From assembly GCA_017405765.1 (NCBI GenBank), contig JAFQZS010000036.1, positions 1-64,000 of the forward strand: a stretch of 64,000 nt of DNA, read 5' to 3'. This document shows positions 42,585 through 49,850 of the stretch, piece by piece; positions within the stretch are counted from its first letter, which is position 1, and each line of letters opens with the position of its first letter. Both the position numbers and the translations under genes were made by a program. The notes under the pieces were generated by a model that saw nothing but the letters and a program-made list of their open reading frames with translations, was not told the origin of the DNA and did not search any database. Origin of the DNA: Clostridia bacterium. Its GTDB lineage: Bacteria; Bacillota; Clostridia; Oscillospirales; RGIG577.

Positions 42585-44165
42585 CTAGTCGTTTTCTTTA
42601 TCTTCATCGCCGCTTTTTCCCTTCAGCCTGCCGAAAAGCGAGGATAATATATCGTTTACCTCGCCGATCCGCATAGCCTTCGACGCGCCCAGATAGACCG
42701 CGCCGGAAACGACAAAGCAGACAACGAGCGCTATAAGCGTTGTAAAGCGGCCCAGCGAAAGCTTATTCATAAAATAAGAAAGTACGCACATCACCGCGCA
42801 CGATATAACGAACAGCGCCGCGCTCTTACCTATAAATACGCCCATGCGTCCGTCCGCTTTTCTGCCGTCGCGCCTGTTCTGAAGCGCGTAGAGCGCCGCG
42901 CCCGCGTAAGTTATCGAAACGGCCGAAGCAAGCGCAATGCCGTATATGCCCATAGGCGTTCTCGACAGAAGGAGCGCCAGCGCAAGGTTTATGACTATCG
43001 AGCCTATCGCCACCTTCATCGGCGTTTTCGAGTCTCCGGAGGAGTAGAAGTATTTATTGAGTATCTCCTGCCATGAAAAGCCGAACATACCTATCGTATA
43101 CATCATAAGCGCAAACGCCGTCATCTGCGCGTCGCCCGAAGTAAACGAGCCGCTCTCGTACACTACGCGAACGACGCCGCGCGCAAAAACGATGAAAAAG
43201 GCCGCGACCGGCACAACTATCAGAGTCACGCTCTTTATCATCGTATAGAGCATATCGCGCGCGCCCTCGCGGTCTCCCGCCGCCTGCATGCGCGAAAGGC
43301 TCGGAAAATACAGATTCGTCATCGCATAAGAGAACACGCCCGCAACGATAAAATAAAGCTTGTACGAATAATCAAGCACCGTAACGCCCCACGAAGCATA
43401 GTAGGATGCAATATTAAGAGTGATAAGGTTGTTAAGCGGCATGACCCATGACGATATCAATACGGGGCCCGCCATTTTTACGGACGATCTTAATCCCTCG
43501 TCCCCAAAATCTATGCCTAGTCTGAAGCGGTAGCCGAATTTGTAAAGCGGTGGCAGCAGAATAAGAAGCTGAAGCACCCAGCCTATAACGAGCGCCGCCG
43601 CAAGGCCGCCGATACCGAAGCGTCCGTTGAGCGTTACGAAATACAGGACCATAAGCGCATTCGACAAAAGGCTCATTATCGCCGGTATCTTAAAGCTGCC
43701 GAACGACTGAAGAACGCCCACGAACGTATAGCTCATCGCAGCGAGCAGTATTATCGGCGTAAATACCATAAGAAGCTTTGCACAGAGCGAGAACGTATCG
43801 CCCGAAAAGCCGGACGCGAGAAGGTTTACTACCGCTCCCGGGAATATGCATATGAGCGCGGCTATGACAAGAGCAACTAGCAGCACCGCGTTCAAAAAAT
43901 TATTTACGAATTTAAAGGCGCGCTCTTTTCCGTCGTTCTGAAGAAACCTGTTCATAACAGGTATGAACGCCGCCGCCACAGCCGTTCCGAGCGTAATGTC
44001 GAATATGGTGAGCGGTATGCGGCTGGCCGCCGAAAACGCCGCCGCCTCCATCCCAGTGCCGTAAAAGTACGCCATAAGCGAATCGCGCACGAGACCTAGA
44101 AGCTTTGACGCCAGTATGGCGAACACTATAAAGCCGTAAGTTTTTATCGCTGTTTTACTCTGCAT
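42585..44165 (-). CDS. murJ: Lipid II flippase MurJ (MOP superfamily)
   Basis: 526 residues from ATG 44163-44165, overlapping the trmD end by 11 bases; an in-frame GTG four codons earlier is also possible. About 14 membrane segments. KLLGLVRDSLMAYFYGTGMEAAAF and RIPLTIFDITLGTAVAAAFIP at the start, and SWQEILNKYFYSSGDSKTPM further on, are MurJ blocks. It flips lipid II, but in a glycan operon it could also flip another lipid-linked sugar. Bacillus has the redundant Amj, so essentiality cannot be inferred. Confidence 0.9.
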   Translation of the reverse strand: MQSKTAIKTYGFIVFAILASKLLGLVRDSLMAYFYGTGMEAAAFSAASRIPLTIFDITLGTAVAAAFIPVMNRFLQNDGKERAFKFVNNFLNAVLLVALVIAALICIFPGAVVNLLASGFSGDTFSLCAKLLMVFTPIILLAAMSYTFVGVLQSFGSFKIPAIMSLLSNALMVLYFVTLNGRFGIGGLAAALVIGWVLQLLILLPPLYKFGYRFRLGIDFGDEGLRSSVKMAGPVLISSWVMPLNNLITLNIASYYASWGVTVLDYSYKLYFIVAGVFSYAMTNLYFPSLSRMQAAGDREGARDMLYTMIKSVTLIVVPVAAFFIVFARGVVRVVYESGSFTSGDAQMTAFALMMYTIGMFGFSWQEILNKYFYSSGDSKTPMKVAIGSIVINLALALLLSRTPMGIYGIALASAVSITYAGAALYALQNRRDGRKADGRMGVFIGKSAALFVISCAVMCVLSYFMNKLSLGRFTTLIALVVCFVVSGAVYLGASKAMRIGEVNDILSSLFGRLKGKSGDEDKEND

Positions 44166-44859
44166 CTTTACTGTCACCCACGTATTTTTCGTAAAGGTCG
44201 GGGCGCTTCGTCCGCGTACGTTCAACGCTCTTTGAAAGCCGCCATTTTTCGATATTCGCATGGTGGCCGCTTATGAGCACGTCCGGCACCCTCAGTCCCA
44301 TATATTCCTCGGGACGCGTGTACTGCGGATATTCCAAAAGCCCGTTCTGATGGCTCTCCTTCAAAAAGCTCTCGTCGTCCTTTAAAACGCCCGGCACGAG
44401 GCGGCATACGGTATCGCACAGAACGAGCGCGGGCAGCTCGCCGCCCGTAAGCACGTAATCGCCTATCGATATCTCTTTTGCGTCCGTAAGAATAAGCGCG
44501 CGCTCGTCCACGCCCTCGTAATGACCGCAAAGCACCACTATATGCTCCTCTTTTGAAAGCTCGCCCGCAAGCTTTTGCGTAAGCGGCCGTCCCTGCGGCG
44601 ACATATATATAAAGCAGGGCTTTTCGCCGTCGCCGCAAACGCTTTTATACGCTTCGTATATCGGTTCGGCCTGCATGAGCATACCGCGCCCGCCGCCGTA
44701 GGGATAATCGTCCACGCGGCGGTGCTTGTCTTGCGTAAAGTCGCGTATGTTCACGCAGTTTATCGAAATAACCCCGGCGCGTCTCGCGCGGCCTATGATG
44801 CTCTCGGAGAGCACCGTCTCCATCATGTCGGGAAAGAGAGTAAGTATATCAATCTTCAT
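44155..44859 (-). CDS. trmD: tRNA (guanine37-N1)-methyltransferase
   Basis: 234 residues from ATG 44857-44859, set inside the last codons of rimM; six upstream in-frame codons are not preferred. It makes m1G37, which prevents frameshifting. KIDILTLFPDMMETVLSESI, DDYPYGGGRGMLMQ, LCGHYEGVDERA and the trefoil-knot SAM site IGDYVLTGGELPALVL are all present. The Asp of KDDESF and the conserved GLLEYPQYTRP are also there. rplS, which usually follows trmD, is replaced by murJ. Confidence 0.97.
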   Translation of the reverse strand: MKIDILTLFPDMMETVLSESIIGRARRAGVISINCVNIRDFTQDKHRRVDDYPYGGGRGMLMQAEPIYEAYKSVCGDGEKPCFIYMSPQGRPLTQKLAGELSKEEHIVVLCGHYEGVDERALILTDAKEISIGDYVLTGGELPALVLCDTVCRLVPGVLKDDESFLKESHQNGLLEYPQYTRPEEYMGLRVPDVLISGHHANIEKWRLSKSVERTRTKRPDLYEKYVGDSKDAE

Positions 44860-45373
44860 CGTCCAAAAGCCCCGCAATAGGCGTTATCCGCATAACGCCT
44901 CCCTCTATATCCACGCTGTCGATGACGTCGGGTATGGCGGGTATGAGATACTGCTTCTTCTTTTTGCCCCCGCCGTCCTTTTCGTCAACAACGTAAACGT
45001 CGTTCGCTCCTGTCTGAAGCACCTCGGTTATCCTGCCGAGCGTACGCCCGCCCGGCACGGTGACTACGCTCAGTCCCATGAGATCGGATATGTAGTAAAC
45101 TCCCTTGGGCAGCTTCGGCAGATCTGCCTTATCAATATATAATAACTCGTTTTTTATTAAAAGTCCATCGTTGGCGCTGTCCACGCCGCGAAACTTTATT
45201 CTCGCCGTATTTTTCTGAAAGCTCATGCGCTCGACCGTAAGCGCGCGCCCGCTTTCAAGATAAAATTCGCCGTAGTTCTCCAGATCATACACGCTGTCGC
45301 AGTAGTGGATACACTTTACCGCGCCGCGCACTCCGTTAGTATTTACTATTTTGGCTATTACCGTTCTTTTCAT
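44849..45373 (-). CDS. rimM: 16S rRNA processing protein RimM
   Basis: 174 residues: N-terminal beta-barrel (IAKIVNTNGVRGAVKCIHY) and C-terminal PRC barrel (LMGLSVVTVPGGRTLGRITE, YLIPAIPDVIDSVDIEGGVM). It helps mature the 30S head with S19 and S13. An Lys-rich insertion (DEKDGGGKKKKQ) lies in the PRC part. ATG 45371-45373 follows GGAGATG. A 165-bp gap with two inverted repeats separates it from khpA. Confidence 0.94.
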   Translation of the reverse strand: MKRTVIAKIVNTNGVRGAVKCIHYCDSVYDLENYGEFYLESGRALTVERMSFQKNTARIKFRGVDSANDGLLIKNELLYIDKADLPKLPKGVYYISDLMGLSVVTVPGGRTLGRITEVLQTGANDVYVVDEKDGGGKKKKQYLIPAIPDVIDSVDIEGGVMRITPIAGLLDDED

Positions 45374-45399
45374 AACGCATCTCCGTATATGATTTGAGC

Positions 45400-45467
45400 G
45401 TGCTTCAAAACGCGCGGAAAATCATCCGTCCAAAATCGGCGCGCCGCGCCGCTGCGTTTTGAAACAC
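45400..45467 (-). repeat. Long inverted repeat between khpA and rimM
   Basis: Left arm GTGCTTCAAAACGCGCGG (45400-45417) pairs with right arm CCGCTGCGTTTTGAAACAC (45449-45467) through about 15 bp with small interruptions; the loop is about 32 bases and includes GGCGCGCCGCGCC. There is no T-run, so it is not a standard terminator. Confidence 0.7.
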
Positions 45468-45504
45468 GCCCCTGTTCCCCCCGAAAATACCCGAATCCGA
45501 GGCC

Positions 45505-45537
45505 TCGCACGACGCGCGTGTTACATGCGCGCGTGCG
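45505..45537 (-). repeat. GC-rich inverted repeat just after khpA
   Basis: GCACGACGCGCGT and ATGCGCGCGTGC form a stem of about 11 bp with one bulged base, directly after the khpA stop. It lacks a T-run; it may slow or protect the transcript between khpA and rimM. Confidence 0.55.
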
Positions 45538-45538
45538 C

Positions 45539-45769
45539 CTAATCCATTATATCAACAACGGCTTTCTTATTCGGGTCATGATTGCTTGCCTTGATAACGG
45601 TGCGTATCGCCTTTGCGATACGTCCCTGTTTGCCTATCACCTTGCCCATATCTTCCTTAGCGACGCGAAGCTCCAATATGATCTCGGTGTCAGTCTCTCT
45701 TTCTTCTACAGAGACTTCATCGGCGTTGTCCACAAGCATTTTCGCTATAAAGGTCAGTAAATCTTTCAT
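45539..45769 (-). CDS. khpA: KH-domain RNA-binding protein KhpA
   Basis: 76-residue single KH domain with the GKQG loop in VIGKQGRIAKAIRTVIKA. The family (YlqC/KhpA) binds RNA as a dimer, alone or with KhpB, and affects cell length in streptococci. Its place between rpsP and rimM is the standard one. The ribosome binding site GGAGGGG precedes ATG 45767-45769. Confidence 0.94.
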   Translation of the reverse strand: MKDLLTFIAKMLVDNADEVSVEERETDTEIILELRVAKEDMGKVIGKQGRIAKAIRTVIKASNHDPNKKAVVDIMD

Positions 45770-45787
45770 TCTTTACCCCTCCGCAGC

Positions 45788-46027
45788 TTATATTACGCCG
45801 CTCTTTTTGAGTAATGCCTTAACGGTATCGGTCGGCTTTGCGCCGTTTCTTAACCACTTCTGAACCTTCTCTGCGTCAACAGTTATCGAAGCGGGTTCTA
45901 CGAGCGGATTGTAAGTACCGATCTCTTCAATGAATCTGCCGTCGCGCGGATATCTCGAATCTGCTACGACGATCCTGTAAAAAGGAGCTTTCTTTGCACC
46001 CATTCTCTTAAGTCTTATCTTTACCAT
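45788..46027 (-). CDS. rpsP: 30S ribosomal protein S16
   Basis: 79 residues: [24 protein letters not shown] at the start is diagnostic, followed by [12 protein letters not shown] and [15 protein letters not shown]. It aids 30S assembly. AGGAGGTGACA precedes ATG 46025-46027. Confidence 0.97.
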   Translation of the reverse strand: MVKIRLKRMGAKKAPFYRIVVADSRYPRDGRFIEEIGTYNPLVEPASITVDAEKVQKWLRNGAKPTDTVKALLKKSGVI

Positions 46028-46071
46028 TTACATGTCACCTCCTTAAAAATCATGCTGTCTATAAAACATCG

Positions 46072-47415
46072 CTACATTGGAAAAGGCAGTCTGCCCATGC
46101 CGCGAAGCTTTTTCTTGCCCTGTTTGCCCGACATCTGCTTCACCATGCGCTTCATCTGATCGAATTGGCGCAAAAGTCTGTTTATATCCTCTATCTTCGT
46201 GCCGCTGCCCTGCGCTATGCGGCGCTTTCTCGAGGAGTTTATTATCTCGGGATTCTGCCGCTCGTAAGGCGTCATCGACTGTATTATAGCGGCTATCCTG
46301 TCAAGCTGTCTGTCGTCTAAATTAGCCCCCGCAAGCGCCTTTTTGTTCACGCCGGGCATCATTCCCAAAATATCGGAAAGCGAACCCATCTGCTTCATCT
46401 GCTGTATGTTGTCAAAAAAGTCCTCAAGATCGAATTTGTTCTCGCGAAGCTTTTTATCCATCTCGGCGAGCTTTTTTTCATCGAAGTTCTTCTGCGCCTT
46501 TTCGATAAGGCTCAAAACGTCGCCCATGCCCAAAATACGCGAGGCCATTCTGTCGGGATAGAACGGCTCGATATCCGTAAGCTTCTCGCCCATGCCGACG
46601 TACTTTATCGGCTTATTCGTTACGGCGCGCACCGAAAGCGCCGCGCCTCCGCGCGTATCGCCGTCAAGCTTTGTCATTACCACGCCGTCGATGCCCAGGG
46701 CGTTGTTAAAGCCCTCGGCCACGTTCACGGCGTCCTGACCCGTCATCGCGTCAACTACCAAAAGTATCTCATGAGGCTCGACCTCGGCCTTTATGTTCTT
46801 TAACTCGTCCATGAGCGTTTCGTCTATATGAAGACGACCGGCCGTGTCTATGAACACCATGTCGTTGCCGTTTTTCTTCGCCTGCTCCACGGCGGCGCGA
46901 GCTATTTTCACCGGCTCCTTTGAGCCGTCTATCTTAAACACCGGCACGCCGACCTGCGAGCCTACGACCTCAAGCTGCTTTATTGCTGCGGGGCGGTACA
47001 CGTCGCACGCGGCGAGCAGAGGCCGCTTGCCTTGATTTTTGAAGCTCAGCGCTATTTTTGCGGCCTGCGTCGTTTTGCCCGCGCCCTGAAGGCCCACCAT
47101 CATGATTATCGTGGGCGGCTTTGAGGCTATCTCGATCTTCGACTGAGACGAGCCCATAAGCGCGGTCATTTCCTCATTTACTATCTTTATTACCTGCTGC
47201 GCCGGAGTAAGGCTTTCCATAACCTCGGCGCCGACGGCGCGTTCAGATACTGTTTTTACGAAGTCGCGCACTACCTTGTAGTTTACGTCGGCCTCCAAAA
47301 GTGCGAGACGTATTTCGCGCATTACTTCTTTTATATCCGATTCGCTCAGCTTGCCTTTGCCGCGAAGCTTTTTAAAGACTGCCTGAAGCTTATCCGACAG
47401 GCTTTCAAACGCCAT
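46072..47415 (-). CDS. ffh: Signal recognition particle protein Ffh
   Basis: 447-residue SRP54 GTPase that targets signal-bearing nascent chains to the membrane with 4.5S RNA and FtsY. N domain at 1-90, G domain with GLQGAGKTTQAAKIA, DTAGRLHIDE and TKLDGDTRGGAALSV, then the Met-rich M domain (IQQMKQMGSLSDILGMMPGV; IINSSRKRRIAQGSGT). It ends GMGRLPFPM, a usual tail. It directly follows ylxM, its common regulator-like partner. Confidence 0.97.
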   Translation of the reverse strand: MAFESLSDKLQAVFKKLRGKGKLSESDIKEVMREIRLALLEADVNYKVVRDFVKTVSERAVGAEVMESLTPAQQVIKIVNEEMTALMGSSQSKIEIASKPPTIIMMVGLQGAGKTTQAAKIALSFKNQGKRPLLAACDVYRPAAIKQLEVVGSQVGVPVFKIDGSKEPVKIARAAVEQAKKNGNDMVFIDTAGRLHIDETLMDELKNIKAEVEPHEILLVVDAMTGQDAVNVAEGFNNALGIDGVVMTKLDGDTRGGAALSVRAVTNKPIKYVGMGEKLTDIEPFYPDRMASRILGMGDVLSLIEKAQKNFDEKKLAEMDKKLRENKFDLEDFFDNIQQMKQMGSLSDILGMMPGVNKKALAGANLDDRQLDRIAAIIQSMTPYERQNPEIINSSRKRRIAQGSGTKIEDINRLLRQFDQMKRMVKQMSGKQGKKKLRGMGRLPFPM

Positions 47416-47430
47416 ATCTCACACCTCCGT

Positions 47431-47784
47431 TTATTCTTGTCTTAAGATCGAAAGCGCAGACCTTATTTTATCGGCCCAAGAAAGCGCGTTTTCGTTCGTT
47501 GAGCCGCGTATTTCGCGCTCCGCCTCTTCAAGAATATCGGCGGCGCGGCGTATCTGTACGAATCGCTCGACAAAGCCGAGCTTTTCGTCAAGCTCCAAAA
47601 GCGCGTTTTCCGAACGCTTTATAAGGTCGTGTACCCCCTGGCGCGTCACGCCCACATGCTCGGATATCTCAAAAAGCGACATATCCTCGTTATAGTAAAG
47701 ATCCATCACTTCGCGCTGTCTCTCTGTCAGCGTTTCGCCGTAATAGTCGAGCAGCAGATTTATTCTAAGATCTTTTCCGTGCAT
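47431..47784 (-). CDS. ylxM: YlxM/p13-like putative DNA-binding protein
   Basis: 117 residues with a sigma-70 region-4-type helix-turn-helix: LTERQREVMDLYYNEDMSLF and ISEHVGVTRQGVHDLIKRSE. It belongs to the YlxM family found before ffh in Firmicutes; in Streptococcus it modulates the SRP pathway. ATG 47782-47784 stands eight bases after AGGAGG; the GTG three codons earlier lies inside that box. Confidence 0.93.
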   Translation of the reverse strand: MHGKDLRINLLLDYYGETLTERQREVMDLYYNEDMSLFEISEHVGVTRQGVHDLIKRSENALLELDEKLGFVERFVQIRRAADILEEAEREIRGSTNENALSWADKIRSALSILRQE

Positions 47785-47800
47785 AGGGGCCACCTCCTAT

Positions 47801-47861
47801 GTAAAGATATGTTCTTTACAATGCGGAATTTATTTTATAATAAGCGTGCGCCGTTTGTCAA
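47801..47861 (-). promoter_or_regulatory. Promoter and leader repeat of the ylxM-ffh operon
   Basis: On the complement, a perfect TTGACA (47856-47861), then TATAAA at 16 bp (47834-47839) or TAAAAT at 18 bp. An inverted repeat GTAAAGA / TCTTTAC (47801-47807, 47813-47819) lies in the leader, just before the ribosome binding site, and might be an operator. Confidence 0.7.
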
Positions 47862-47926
47862 GTAAAAATACTGTAAAGATAAGAAAAAATAAAATTTTTT
47901 TGCATCTGCCGCTTTCAAAGCGGCGA

Positions 47927-47969
47927 TAAAAAGCGGCCGAGACGCCCGATCGGCGCGCCCCGGCCGTTT
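47927..47969 (-). terminator. Terminator after the pyridoxamine kinase gene
   Basis: CGGCCG arms enclosing a GC-rich loop, then TTTTTA on the minus strand, shortly after the stop at 47982. A further GCCGCTTT / AAAGCGGC hairpin follows at 47908-47924. Confidence 0.65.
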
Positions 47970-47981
47970 TCTGTTTTTTTA

Positions 47982-48827
47982 TTACCTCAGCTTCCCCATA
48001 AGCTCATAAAGCCCCGCTTCAAAGTTTACGCCGAAGCGCACGTCCGTGCCTGCCGCCTTTGTGCGCTTTATGCTGTCCGCCGTAAAGCCCACGGCTATAT
48101 CTGCGGCCTCGGGGAGCGATTTTGCGCGCAAGAGCGCCGCAAGCAGCACGCTTGCGAATACGTCGCCCGTGCCGTGGTAAAATCCCTCCACTCTGTCGCG
48201 GCAGACATAATGCATTTCGGTTGAACCCGCTTCGATGCAGGCCGCGCCGAGCGTATCTCGGTCAAAGCTTACGCCGGTAAGCACAGCCGCCTTTACGCCC
48301 AGCGAAAGAAGACCGCGCATTATATCTCCGATGAACTTTTCGTCGTGGGGCGGCTTTTTATAAGGCATATCGAGCATAAAGCACGCTTCCGTTATATTAG
48401 GCGTTATTATATCGGCCTTTTTGCAAAGGCCGCGCATACCGGCAACGAAATTGCGCGAAAACACCTTGTACATCTCGCCGTGGTCTGCCATTACGGGATC
48501 GACGAGTATCAGCGTATCGTCGCATCTCAGCTCGTCGAATATCTCCGACACTATGTCAAGCTGGCGAAACGAGCCCAAAAATCCCGAATATATCGCGTCG
48601 AAAGTAAGGCCGAGCGACTTCCAATGGTCTGCGAACGGCTTTAAGTCCTCGGTAAGATCGCGGTACGTATAGCCCGAAAGGCCGCCCGTATGCGTTGAAA
48701 GCACCGCCGTCGGTATGACGCTCGTCTCAACGCCCGCCGCCGAGATTATCGGCAGCGCGACCGTAAGCGAGCAGCGTCCGAAGCCCGATATGTCGTGTAT
48801 GGCCGCAGCTCTTTTCTGTCTTTCCAT
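47982..48827 (-). CDS. pdxY: Pyridoxamine/pyridoxal kinase (PdxY-like)
   Basis: 281 residues, ribokinase fold. IHDISGFGRCSLTVALPIISAAG at the start, LVDPVMADHGEMY and ITPNITEACFMLD in the middle, and the anion-hole/catalytic motif GTGDVFASVLLAALL near the end. It phosphorylates vitamin B6 vitamers with ATP in salvage to pyridoxal 5'-phosphate. The exact vitamer preference cannot be read from sequence. It is followed by a terminator and lies just after galE, probably in the same transcript (24-bp gap). Confidence 0.88.
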   Translation of the reverse strand: MERQKRAAAIHDISGFGRCSLTVALPIISAAGVETSVIPTAVLSTHTGGLSGYTYRDLTEDLKPFADHWKSLGLTFDAIYSGFLGSFRQLDIVSEIFDELRCDDTLILVDPVMADHGEMYKVFSRNFVAGMRGLCKKADIITPNITEACFMLDMPYKKPPHDEKFIGDIMRGLLSLGVKAAVLTGVSFDRDTLGAACIEAGSTEMHYVCRDRVEGFYHGTGDVFASVLLAALLRAKSLPEAADIAVGFTADSIKRTKAAGTDVRFGVNFEAGLYELMGKLR

Positions 48828-48851
48828 TCGTATTCACTCCAAGTGCTTTTT

Positions 48852-49829
48852 TCAGAATCCGTTCGGGTGCGAGCTGTGCCAGCGCCATGCCGAAGCGACG
48901 ATCTTCTCGATATCGTCGAATTCCGGTTTAAAGCCCAATATTTTTTTCGCCTTTTCGGGCGAAGCTACGAGCAGGGCGGGGTCGCCCGCGCGTCTTTTGC
49001 CTATTTCTACCTTGAAATCGACGCCGCTTACTTTTTTCGTGACCTCGATTATCTCGCGCACGCTGAATCCCGTGCCGTAGCCCAAGTTGAACGCCTCAGA
49101 CTCGCCTCCCGCACCGAGATAATCAAGCGCAAGTATATGCGCGTTCGCAAGATCGCGCACGTCAATATAGTCGCGTATGCAGGTGCCGTCCTTTGTTTTG
49201 TAGTCGTCTCCGAATATCATTATCTTGTCGCGCTTTCCCATAGCCGCCTGTATAACGAGCGGGATAAGGTGCGTTTCGGGCGAATGGTCTTCGCCTATGT
49301 TTATATCGTCGCGCGCGCCCGCCACGTTGAAATAGCGGAGAGCCGCGTACTTTATACCATAAGCCCTGTCGCACCATTTCAAAAGGCGCTCGATGGCAAG
49401 CTTCGTCTCGCCGTAGGGATTCGTCGGGTCTTTCCTGTCGTCCTCCAAAATGGGCACTCTCTCCGGCTCGCCGTACACGGCGGCCGACGACGAGAAAACT
49501 ATATTTTTGACGTTGTGCCTAACCATCGCGCCGACTAAGGATATCGCGCCGCCCATATTGTTCTCATAATACTTGAGCGGGTTTTCCACGCTCTCGCCGA
49601 CTAAAGAATTCGCGGCGAAATGTATTATCGCGTCTATCTTCTCCGTTTCAAATACCTTATCCAAAAAGGCCGCGTCTCTGAGGTCGCCCTGATAGAGCTT
49701 CATGCCGCGCGCCGCCTCCTTATGGCCGCAGGCGAGATTGTCTATTATCACGGCCTCTCTGCCTATATCGGAAAGCTTCGCCGCTATATGGCTTCCAACG
49801 TAGCCTGCTCCTCCCGTTACAAGTATCAT
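48852..49829 (-). CDS. galE: UDP-glucose 4-epimerase
   Basis: 325 residues, extended SDR. VTGGAGYVGSHIAAKL is the NAD+ site, FSSSAAVYG and the catalytic NPYGETKLAIE (Tyr-x3-Lys) follow, and RDYIDVRDLANAHILAL is the usual C-terminal block. It interconverts UDP-glucose and UDP-galactose, for galactose use or glycan precursors. It is placed between mutS2 and the B6 kinase, not in a gal operon, so a supply role for surface glycans is plausible. Confidence 0.95.
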   Translation of the reverse strand: MILVTGGAGYVGSHIAAKLSDIGREAVIIDNLACGHKEAARGMKLYQGDLRDAAFLDKVFETEKIDAIIHFAANSLVGESVENPLKYYENNMGGAISLVGAMVRHNVKNIVFSSSAAVYGEPERVPILEDDRKDPTNPYGETKLAIERLLKWCDRAYGIKYAALRYFNVAGARDDINIGEDHSPETHLIPLVIQAAMGKRDKIMIFGDDYKTKDGTCIRDYIDVRDLANAHILALDYLGAGGESEAFNLGYGTGFSVREIIEVTKKVSGVDFKVEIGKRRAGDPALLVASPEKAKKILGFKPEFDDIEKIVASAWRWHSSHPNGF

Positions 49830-49850
49830 TGTTCGTCCTCCTTTTATCCT

